Below are positions 1-5,176 of a DNA stretch of 5,176 nucleotides, in pieces. Position numbers and translations under genes: made by a program. Every line of letters begins with the position of its first letter. Position 1 is the stretch's first letter. This stretch comes from CAJYAN01 sp046484825 (lineage in GTDB: Bacteria > Pseudomonadota > Gammaproteobacteria > UBA6429 > Thiohalophilaceae): positions 1-5,176 of the forward strand of contig JAWOIE010000114.1 of the NCBI GenBank assembly GCA_046484825.1, in the 5' to 3' direction. A model generated the notes under the pieces. That model had not been told where the DNA came from. It saw only the letters and a program-made list of their open reading frames with translations, and did no database searches.

Positions 1-192
1 GCTGGCGGGGATACCGGGCTCGATGACGCGCACGCGGATTTCCGGATAAATAATGTGAGGCAGGAGGTCGATGCCAAGCTGGCCGAGGGAGAAAAAGCCC
101 ATGACGACCACCGTCAGGGTCAGCATGAGCACGCTGATGGGGCGCCGGATAGACCAGCTTGCCAGTCCGCCGCTGCGAAAGCGCTGCTGCAT
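1..192 (-). CDS. RND efflux pump inner-membrane permease, N-terminal fragment (continues past the left edge)
   Basis: This is the first 64 codons of an RND-family (AcrB/CusA-like) permease; the rest lies beyond position 1. RND permeases are trimeric proton antiporters that pump substrates out through an adaptor and an outer-membrane channel. The visible part has the family's usual opening: a short cytoplasmic start, the SIRRPIS segment at residues 14-20, a first membrane helix at about 18-40, and then GIDLLPHIIYPEI at residues 40-52, which leads into the first periplasmic domain. The start ATG (192-190) lies five bases after the stop of the adaptor gene, and a purine-rich GAGAGG about 11 bases upstream could act as ribosome binding site, so the two genes are very likely co-transcribed and translationally coupled. 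The proton-relay residues and the substrate pocket are outside the window, so drug, lipid or metal export cannot be told apart. Family assignment is secure; substrate is unknown. Confidence 0.9.
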   Translation of the reverse strand, partial: MQQRFRSGGLASWSIRRPISVLMLTLTVVVMGFFSLGQLGIDLLPHIIYPEIRVRVIEPGIPAS

Positions 193-197
193 GGGTG

Positions 198-1328
198 TCA
201 GCGCCTCTCGCCGTCGGTCGCCGGGTTCGCCGCCGCCGGCCTGGCGGTGGTGCCATCAGCACTGATTTTTACCGCCTTGCCATCATTTAGGCCAATGTGG
301 CCGCGGGTAATCACCCGCGCACCGCTTTCCAGACCCTCGATGACCTGGATGCGGCTGCCGGCCTGCAGGCCGGTGGTAATAGCGGTGTAGCGGGCCTTGC
401 CCTCGGCATCAACGGTGAAGACATAGTCACCCCGGGAGTCATGCTTGATGGCGGAAAAGGGCAGGCTGAGCAGGGGGGCGGTATGGATGTCCAGTGTGAC
501 CCGGCAGAGCTGACCGGCCCGGGCATTGGGGGGTACCGGGCTGAGCAGGACCTCCGCGGTGCCGAGGCGGCTCGCCGGGTCGACCGCCGGATAGACGCGC
601 AGGATCTTGCCGGCAAAGGCCTGCTCGCCTAGGGCGTCGATGACCACGGCCACGGGCAGATCATTGCGCAGCTCGCTGAGCAGATATTCCGAGACACTAA
701 TACGGGCCTTAAGGGCGCTGTCGTCGATCAGGGTCAGGATATGCCCGTGCAGGGAGACGACGTCCCCCGGTTCCTTGAAGCGCTCACTGATAATACCGTC
801 AAACGGGGCGTCAATGCGGGTATGGGCCAGTTGAGTACGACGCAGGCTGGCCTCGGCATTGGCGAGCTCCACGGCGGTCTGCGCCCGGGCGATCTCATCC
901 TCGGAGGCCAGTTTGCGGGGCATGAGGCGCTCCAGGCGTTTGAGGTCAAGGCGGGCCTGATTGTAGCTGGCGATGGCCTTGTCCAGTTCGGCCCGCGCCA
1001 CCGCGTCGTCAAGCTGTACCAGGAGTTGCCCCTGGCGGACACGATCCCCGGGGTAAAAGGGCAACTGGGTAATGCGCCCCTGGGCCTCATTGATAATATG
1101 CACGCGGGAGATGGGCTCCAGCGAGCCGGTCGATTGCCTGTGAATGGTGAGCGGGCCACGCTCGACACTAACTACGGCCACGGTCTGATCCCGGGCCTTG
1201 GGTTTTTTGGCCGGGTCGGGCTCACTACAGCCGTTCAATATCAACACGCCCAGGGTGGTGGCCAGGACTACGCCCAGTACGCGCAGGCGCTGTGGAAGTT
1301 GGTTGTTCTGAAGGTAATATGTAAACAC
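198..1328 (-). CDS. RND efflux pump periplasmic adaptor (membrane fusion protein), lipoprotein
   Basis: This 376-residue protein is an HlyD/AcrA-type periplasmic adaptor that would bridge the RND permease encoded just downstream and an outer-membrane channel. Residues 14-33 form a hydrophobic lipoprotein signal ending in the lipobox LNGC, with Cys34 as the predicted lipidated residue. Next come the first half of a lipoyl-like domain (about 73-109, with the turn FYPGDRVRQGQ), a short alpha-helical hairpin (about 110-168, rich in Ala, Leu, Arg and Glu), and the second lipoyl half containing RIDAPFDG at 171-178. A beta-barrel follows (about 200-275), then a membrane-proximal domain (about 285-356) and a low-complexity Ala/Pro/Thr tail. 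The start is GTG: an in-frame TAG lies three codons upstream, no ATG or TTG occurs before the signal peptide, and AGG sits five bases upstream. It reads divergently from the ABC transporter gene. No metal-binding clusters are seen. The family is certain; the substrate is not. Confidence 0.93.
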   Translation of the reverse strand: MFTYYLQNNQLPQRLRVLGVVLATTLGVLILNGCSEPDPAKKPKARDQTVAVVSVERGPLTIHRQSTGSLEPISRVHIINEAQGRITQLPFYPGDRVRQGQLLVQLDDAVARAELDKAIASYNQARLDLKRLERLMPRKLASEDEIARAQTAVELANAEASLRRTQLAHTRIDAPFDGIISERFKEPGDVVSLHGHILTLIDDSALKARISVSEYLLSELRNDLPVAVVIDALGEQAFAGKILRVYPAVDPASRLGTAEVLLSPVPPNARAGQLCRVTLDIHTAPLLSLPFSAIKHDSRGDYVFTVDAEGKARYTAITTGLQAGSRIQVIEGLESGARVITRGHIGLNDGKAVKISADGTTARPAAANPATDGERR

Positions 1329-1331
1329 TTG

Positions 1332-1342
1332 AACCTAAGGTT
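1332..1342. repeat. Small perfect inverted repeat in the divergent intergenic region
   Basis: AACCT and AGGTT form a perfect five-base dyad around a single central A. It lies immediately upstream of the GTG start of the adaptor gene and covers its likely ribosome binding site. It could be a half of a repressor operator or simply chance; the arms are short and do not match an operator consensus that I recognise. Confidence 0.25.
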
Positions 1343-1357
1343 TTGTTTTGGCGGAGA

Positions 1358-1366
1358 TGTCATAAT
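1358..1366 (+). promoter_or_regulatory. Candidate extended -10 promoter for the Atm1-type ABC transporter gene
   Basis: TGTCATAAT fits the extended -10 pattern TG-N-TATAAT with one mismatch in the hexamer. No good -35 hexamer is present at 16-18 bases upstream, which is tolerated by extended -10 promoters. Transcription would start at about 1372-1373, just before the GTG at 1382. This would exclude the TTG codon at 1343 as the translation start, since it would lie upstream of the transcript. This is a motif reading only. Confidence 0.4.
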
Positions 1367-1367
1367 A
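1362..1367 (-). promoter_or_regulatory. Candidate -10 element for the RND adaptor-permease operon
   Basis: Read on the minus strand this is TATTAT, four of six matches to the -10 consensus. It overlaps the plus-strand extended -10. A matching -35 is poor: TGTACG at 1391-1386 with an 18-base spacer matches three of six. The transcript would begin near 1355, giving a leader of roughly 27 bases before the GTG at 1328. Weakly supported. Confidence 0.25.
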
Positions 1368-1381
1368 CGCTTTTCCCCGAC

Positions 1382-3220
1382 GTGACGTACAGAGCATTGA
1401 ACCGATTTATACGCTACACCCAGGACCCCCATGACCAGCGCACCGACCTGAGAAATCTGCGGCGCATTACGCCGTTTTTGTGGAAATTTCGCGGTCGGGT
1501 GGTGCTGGCGCTGGTCGCGCTCAGTCTGGCCAAGGTCGCGGTAGTGGCGGTGCCTTTTCTGCTCAAGGCCATTGTCGATGGTCTGGATGTGAAGGCCGGC
1601 GCCGAACTGATTTTACCCCTGGGCCTGCTGCTGGCCTATGGCGGCCTGCGCATGGCGGCCAGCCTGTTCAATGAGTTGCGCGATGCGATTTTTGCCCGTG
1701 TGCGCTATGGCACCATGCGCGAGATTTCCGCCACGGTATTCCAGCACCTGCACCGGCTCTCCCTGAGCTTTCATCTGGACCGGCGCACCGGTGGTGTTAC
1801 CCGTGACCTGGACCGAGGCGCGGCCAGTGTCAGTTCCATTCTCAACTATCTGGTCTTTAACATTCTACCGACCGCCGCGGAATTTTTGCTGGTGGCCGCC
1901 ATCTTGCTCAGTCAGTATCAGGCCCGCTTTGCCCTGGCCATTTTTGCCACGGTGGTCCTGTACGTCGTATTCACGTTAATGATTACCGAGTGGCGCATGC
2001 ACTTTCGGCATGAAATGAATGCCCTCGATTCCAACGCCAACAGCCGCGCGGTAGACGGTCTGCTCAATTTTGAGACCGTAAAATATTTTAACAACGAAGA
2101 CTTTGAGCTGCAGCGCTACCACCAGGTATTGCAGAACTGGGAGACCGCGGCGGTCAAGAGTCAGACGTCCATGTCCATGCTCAACTTTGGTCAGGGGGCG
2201 ATCATTGCCCTGGGGGTCACCCTGATTATGGTCTTCGCCGGCATGGGCGTGGTCGAAGGCCACATGAGCCTTGGCGACCTGGTCATGGTCAATGCCCTGA
2301 TGTTGCAGTTGTTCATGCCGCTGGGTTTTCTCGGCATTGTCTATCGCCAGCTCAAATATGCCCTGGCGGATATGGACCTGATGTTCAAGCTGCTCGACCG
2401 CGAGCCGGAGATCCGGGACCCGGCGAATGCCCGGCCGTTGGCGATCAGCCGGGGTGCTGTCGAATTGCAGTCGGTCAATTTCGCGTACCAGCAAGAGCGG
2501 CAGATACTGCACGACATCAGTTTTAAGGTGGCGCCGGGTGAAAAGGTGGCCATTGTTGGCCCCTCCGGCTCGGGCAAGTCGACCCTGGCGCGACTGCTGT
2601 TTCGCTTTTACGAAGTCGATAGCGGCCGCATTCTCATCGACGATCAGGATATCAGCACGGTAACGCAACAAAGCCTGCGCGAGGCCATTGGCATTGTGCC
2701 ACAGGATACGGTGCTGTTTAACGACTCGATCTTCTACAATATCCAGTACGCGCGGCCCAATGCCCGCCATGACGAGGTGGTGCAGGTGGCCAAACGGGCG
2801 CACATCCACACATTTATCGAGAGCCTGCCACAGGGCTACGAGACCGTGGTCGGCGAGCGCGGCCTCAAGCTCTCCGGCGGTGAAAAGCAACGGGTGGCCA
2901 TTGCCCGCGTAATTCTGAAGAACCCCAAAATCCTGATCTTCGATGAAGCCACTTCCAGTCTCGACTCGCACTCGGAACAGGCCATTCTCGATGCCCTGCG
3001 AGAGGTGGCGCAACAACACACGACTCTGGTGATTGCACATCGACTCTCCACTATTGTGGATGCAGACACCATTCTGGTTATGGAACAGGGCCGCATAGTT
3101 GAACAGGGCAGTCATTCCCATTTATTATCCCAGCAGGGTTTGTATGCGCATTTATGGGCCTTGCAACAGGAAGAACGACAGGCGCACACCGCGACAACAG
3201 TACAGGATGCACCCATATAG
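1382..3220 (+). CDS. Atm1/HMT1-family ABC half-transporter (fused permease and ATPase)
   Basis: From the GTG at 1382 this is a 612-residue half-transporter that would act as a homodimer in the inner membrane. Six membrane helices are visible at about 40-62, 75-97, 157-177, 181-201, 271-291 and 297-320. The permease part carries segments typical of the Atm1/ABCB7/HMT1 group, FNILPT at 159-164 and NFETVKYFNNE at 229-239. The ATPase domain is intact: Walker A GPSGSGKST (393-401), Q-loop VPQD (439-442), signature LSGGEKQR (497-504), Walker B ILIFDEATSSLD (517-528) and H-loop His553. Characterised family members export glutathione-linked compounds: mitochondrial Atm1 serves cytosolic Fe-S assembly, and the Novosphingobium protein moves glutathione-metal conjugates. 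Substrate here is inferred only. The start is uncertain: no ATG exists in frame before the first helix; GTG at 1382 and TTG at 1397 are the best choices, both with poor ribosome sites. It is divergent from the RND operon. No clear terminator follows. Confidence 0.93.
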   Translation: MTYRALNRFIRYTQDPHDQRTDLRNLRRITPFLWKFRGRVVLALVALSLAKVAVVAVPFLLKAIVDGLDVKAGAELILPLGLLLAYGGLRMAASLFNELRDAIFARVRYGTMREISATVFQHLHRLSLSFHLDRRTGGVTRDLDRGAASVSSILNYLVFNILPTAAEFLLVAAILLSQYQARFALAIFATVVLYVVFTLMITEWRMHFRHEMNALDSNANSRAVDGLLNFETVKYFNNEDFELQRYHQVLQNWETAAVKSQTSMSMLNFGQGAIIALGVTLIMVFAGMGVVEGHMSLGDLVMVNALMLQLFMPLGFLGIVYRQLKYALADMDLMFKLLDREPEIRDPANARPLAISRGAVELQSVNFAYQQERQILHDISFKVAPGEKVAIVGPSGSGKSTLARLLFRFYEVDSGRILIDDQDISTVTQQSLREAIGIVPQDTVLFNDSIFYNIQYARPNARHDEVVQVAKRAHIHTFIESLPQGYETVVGERGLKLSGGEKQRVAIARVILKNPKILIFDEATSSLDSHSEQAILDALREVAQQHTTLVIAHRLSTIVDADTILVMEQGRIVEQGSHSHLLSQQGLYAHLWALQQEERQAHTATTVQDAPI

Positions 3221-3258
3221 AACGGATACTGTGCGGGCGAACGGCTAGCACATGCTGC

Positions 3259-3272
3259 CTGCCACTGGGCAG
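3259..3272. repeat. Short GC-rich dyad between the ABC transporter gene and rfbB
   Basis: CTGCC (3259-3263) and GGCAG (3268-3272) can pair across a four-base ACTG loop. Another CTGCC at 3255-3259 and another GGCAG at 3285-3289 allow competing pairings. There is no T-run after any of them, so this is not a convincing intrinsic terminator. It may be a transcript 3' end structure or chance. Confidence 0.25.
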
Positions 3273-3290
3273 ACTGAGGCCAGGGGCAGT

Positions 3291-3296
3291 TATAAG
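3291..3296 (+). promoter_or_regulatory. Candidate -10 element for the rfbBA operon
   Basis: TATAAG matches five of six positions of the -10 consensus and lies 45 bases before the rfbB ATG. The best upstream partner, TGGGCA at 3266-3271, resembles a -35 but the spacer would be 19 bases, longer than ideal. With 121 bases separating rfbB from the ABC gene, a promoter of its own is reasonable, but this particular site is only weakly supported. Confidence 0.25.
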
Positions 3297-3341
3297 GCTT
3301 CGCGATTACGACAACAACATGATGGCAACGGATAAAAATTG

Positions 3342-4403
3342 ATGCGATATCTGATTACAGGCGGGGCGGGCTTTATCGGTTCAGCGGTGATACGCCACCT
3401 GATCGAACACACCGAACACGAGGTCATTAATCTCGACAAGCTCACCTATGCGGGCAATCTGGAGTCGCTGGCGGCGGTCTCGAGTGAGCCGCGCTATCAC
3501 TTCGCGCAGGTGGATATCTGTGACGCCGCGGCGGTCCAGCACGTCCTGGCGCAGTACCAGCCCGACGCCATGATGCATCTGGCGGCGGAATCTCACGTGG
3601 ACCGCTCCATCGATGGCCCGGCCGCCTTTATAGAAACCAATATCGTTGGCACCTATATTTTGCTCGAGGCCGCACGTGACTACTGGAAGACCTTGCCACC
3701 GGCGCGGGCCGCAGCGTTTCGCTTTCATCATGTCTCTACCGATGAGGTCTACGGCAGCCTGCCGGCTACGGGACTGTTTACCGAGACATCACGCTACGAA
3801 CCCAACTCACCCTATTCCGCCAGCAAGGCTTCGTCCGATCACCTGGTGCGCGCCTGGTGTGCCACCTATGGTCTGCCGGTGGTGATCAGCAATTGTTCCA
3901 ATAACTATGGGCCCTACCAGTTTCCGGAAAAGTTGATTCCCTTAATGGTATTGAACGCGCTTCAGGGCAAGGCCCTGCCGGTGTACGGCCGGGGGGATCA
4001 GATCCGCGACTGGTTGTATGTGGATGACCATGCGCGCGCCCTGTGTCAGGTGCTGGCCAGGGGGACGGTGGGTGAGACCTATAATATTGGCGGTCACAAC
4101 GAAAAGACCAACCTGCAGGTGGTGCATGCCCTGTGTGATTTGCTGGAGGAACTGGTGCCGCAACACCCTGCCGGGGTAGAGCGCTATCACGATCTGATCG
4201 CATACGTCGCCGATCGTCCTGGCCATGATCAGCGCTATGCCATCGACGCGAGTAAGATTCAACGCGAACTCGGCTGGACGCCGGAGGAGACCTTTGCCAC
4301 AGGTTTGCGTAAGACGGTACAGTGGTATCTCGACAATCCCGTCTGGTGCCAGCATGTGCAGGATGGCAGTTATCAACAGGAACGCCTGGGACTGGGGGCT
4401 TGA
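3342..4403 (+). CDS. rfbB: dTDP-glucose 4,6-dehydratase
   Basis: This 353-residue protein (the usual family length is about 350-360) is the RfbB/RmlB dehydratase, a cytoplasmic NAD-dependent short-chain dehydrogenase/reductase of the extended type. It converts dTDP-glucose to dTDP-4-keto-6-deoxyglucose. Visible signatures are the nucleotide-binding GGAGFIG (7-13), the adenosine-contacting DKLTYAGN (32-39), AAESHVDRSI (81-90), the catalytic STDEVYG (132-138, Thr133-Asp134-Glu135), the YSASK pair Tyr158/Lys162, NNYGPYQFPEKLIP (187-200), RDWLYVDDH (222-230) and DRPGHDQRYAID (291-302). The ATG at 3342 was chosen over the TTG just before it; the ribosome site is weak (GGA about nine bases upstream). 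Only one base separates its stop from rfbA, so the two form an operon supplying the dTDP-sugar pathway. The RffG paralogue of enterobacterial common antigen synthesis catalyses the same reaction and cannot be fully excluded by sequence alone. Confidence 0.97.
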   Translation: MRYLITGGAGFIGSAVIRHLIEHTEHEVINLDKLTYAGNLESLAAVSSEPRYHFAQVDICDAAAVQHVLAQYQPDAMMHLAAESHVDRSIDGPAAFIETNIVGTYILLEAARDYWKTLPPARAAAFRFHHVSTDEVYGSLPATGLFTETSRYEPNSPYSASKASSDHLVRAWCATYGLPVVISNCSNNYGPYQFPEKLIPLMVLNALQGKALPVYGRGDQIRDWLYVDDHARALCQVLARGTVGETYNIGGHNEKTNLQVVHALCDLLEELVPQHPAGVERYHDLIAYVADRPGHDQRYAIDASKIQRELGWTPEETFATGLRKTVQWYLDNPVWCQHVQDGSYQQERLGLGA

Positions 4404-4404
4404 T

Positions 4405-5176
4405 ATGAAGGGCATTATTCTCGCCGGTGGTTCCGGCACACGCTTACACCCCATCACCCTGACGGTTTCCAAACAGTTGATGCCGGTGTATGACAAACCG
4501 ATGATTTACTATCCCCTGACGACCATGATGCTGGCGGGTATTCGCGAGATCCTGATTATTTCCACACCGCAGGACCTGGGGCGCTTTGAACAGCTGTTAG
4601 GCGATGGTACGCAGTGGGGCATGTCACTGTCCTATTGTGTGCAGCCGGCCCCCGAGGGGCTGGCGCAGGCCTTTATCCTGGGTAAGGACTTTATTGGTGA
4701 CGACGCCTGCGCGCTAATCCTGGGTGATAATCTCTTTTATGGCCACAATCTGGAACAGCAGTTACAGCGTGCGGCGCAAAAGGAACAGGGCGCTACGGTG
4801 TTCGCCTATCCGGTCACCGATCCGGAACGCTACGGTGTGGTGGCCTTCGACGAAAACGGTTTTGCCACGAGTATTGAGGAAAAACCGGCTCGGCCCCGTT
4901 CTCGCTATGCCGTGACCGGGCTGTACTTCTATGACAACGATGTGGTGGAGATGGCCCACAGCATCAAGCCCTCGCAACGCGGAGAACTGGAAATTACCGA
5001 TGTCAATCGTATGTATCTGCAACGCGGCGCGCTTAGTGTCGAAATGATGGGGCGGGGCATGGCCTGGCTGGACACGGGCACGCATGACTCCCTGCTGGAG
5101 GCCTCGCACTTTATCCAGACGATCGAACGTCGTCAGGGTCTGAAGGTCGGCGCGCCGGAAGAGGTGGCCTGGTATA
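4405..5176 (+). CDS. rfbA: Glucose-1-phosphate thymidylyltransferase, 3' end cut by the window
   Basis: The first 257 residues of RfbA/RmlA are present; the family is usually about 290 residues, so some 30-40 C-terminal residues lie past the edge. The enzyme joins dTTP and glucose-1-phosphate to give dTDP-glucose and pyrophosphate, the step just before RfbB, and is normally feedback-inhibited by dTDP-rhamnose. Seen in order: the nucleotide-binding loop LAGGSGTRL (6-14), SKQLMPVYDKP (22-32), QPAPEGLAQA (80-89), the metal-binding GDN (107-109, Asp108), IEEKP (157-161), GELEITDVN (193-201) and AWLDTGTHDSLLEAS (220-234). Residue 15 is His where Tyr is common (RLYPIT), a mild variation. The ATG follows the rfbB stop by one base, and a GGGGG run at 4394-4398 about six bases upstream inside rfbB is a plausible ribosome site, suggesting coupled translation. 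Genes for the epimerase and reductase (rfbC, rfbD) would be expected further right if the product is dTDP-rhamnose. Confidence 0.96.
   Translation, partial: MKGIILAGGSGTRLHPITLTVSKQLMPVYDKPMIYYPLTTMMLAGIREILIISTPQDLGRFEQLLGDGTQWGMSLSYCVQPAPEGLAQAFILGKDFIGDDACALILGDNLFYGHNLEQQLQRAAQKEQGATVFAYPVTDPERYGVVAFDENGFATSIEEKPARPRSRYAVTGLYFYDNDVVEMAHSIKPSQRGELEITDVNRMYLQRGALSVEMMGRGMAWLDTGTHDSLLEASHFIQTIERRQGLKVGAPEEVAWY

Noticed and set aside
741..1385. Long plus-strand open frame of 214 codons opposite the RND adaptor gene
   Set aside because: It lies antisense to a well-supported adaptor, has no recognisable domain, and its openness follows from the GC-rich codon pattern of the real gene.
1430..1432. 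ATG as a start for the ABC transporter
   Set aside because: It is out of frame with the transporter, so it cannot start it.
1976..3121. Minus-strand open frame of 381 codons opposite the ABC transporter gene
   Set aside because: Despite its length it is antisense to a gene with every ABC motif intact, and its translation is rich in His, Gln and Arg without any familiar motif. It is a shadow of the real frame.
3339..3341. TTG one codon before the rfbB ATG as the start
   Set aside because: The adjacent ATG gives the standard MRYLITGG start of the family, with no reason to prefer the TTG.
3154..3342. Plus-strand frame of 62 codons overlapping the ABC gene's end and the intergenic gap
   Set aside because: Most of it overlaps the ABC gene in another frame, it has no motif, and no ribosome site stands out. 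Only its last seven codons were kept as a possible leader in the findings.
3942..4496. Minus-strand frame of 184 codons opposite the end of rfbB and the start of rfbA
   Set aside because: It spans the junction of two confidently identified plus-strand genes and shows no domain of its own.
1..5176. A previously undescribed system such as a defence island, mobile element or new RNA
   Set aside because: All coding space is explained by known transporter and sugar-nucleotide families. The non-coding gaps are only about 50 and 121 bases, with no arrays, terminal repeats, transposase or integrase fragments seen.

Overview
The window holds four clearly recognisable protein-coding regions and a fifth that is cut by the left edge. 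They form two transcription units on the plus strand and one on the minus strand. The codon use is moderately GC-rich, and the gene families (an RND pump with a lipoprotein adaptor, an Atm1-type ABC exporter, and an rfbB-rfbA pair) suggest a Gram-negative, diderm bacterium, most likely a gammaproteobacterium. The species cannot be named from this sequence alone.

Left block, 1-1328, minus strand: a tripartite efflux pump operon. The first gene is a periplasmic adaptor (membrane fusion) lipoprotein. Five bases after its stop codon begins the RND inner-membrane permease, of which only the first 64 codons lie in the window. The two proteins would work together with an outer-membrane channel that is not visible here. 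The substrate cannot be read from what is present.

Centre, 1329-1381: a divergent intergenic region of about 50 bases. It contains an AT-rich patch that reads as an extended -10 element on the plus strand and as a -10-like hexamer on the minus strand, so the two exporters may share a control region. From here an ABC half-transporter of the Atm1/HMT1 (ABCB7-like) family reads rightward to 3220. It is complete, with all nucleotide-binding motifs intact. Its start codon is not ATG and is uncertain.

Right block, 3342-5176, plus strand: rfbB (dTDP-glucose 4,6-dehydratase, complete) is followed after one base by rfbA (glucose-1-phosphate thymidylyltransferase, cut by the right edge). RfbA makes dTDP-glucose and RfbB converts it to dTDP-4-keto-6-deoxyglucose, the branch point to dTDP-L-rhamnose and other deoxysugars of surface polysaccharide. 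The pair probably opens a nucleotide-sugar or polysaccharide cluster that continues to the right.

I see no tRNA, rRNA, CRISPR, insertion sequence or phage feature, and no evidence of an undescribed system. The points most worth a second look are the shared promoter region between the two exporters, the unresolved start of the ABC transporter, and a seven-codon reading frame that overlaps the rfbB start codon.
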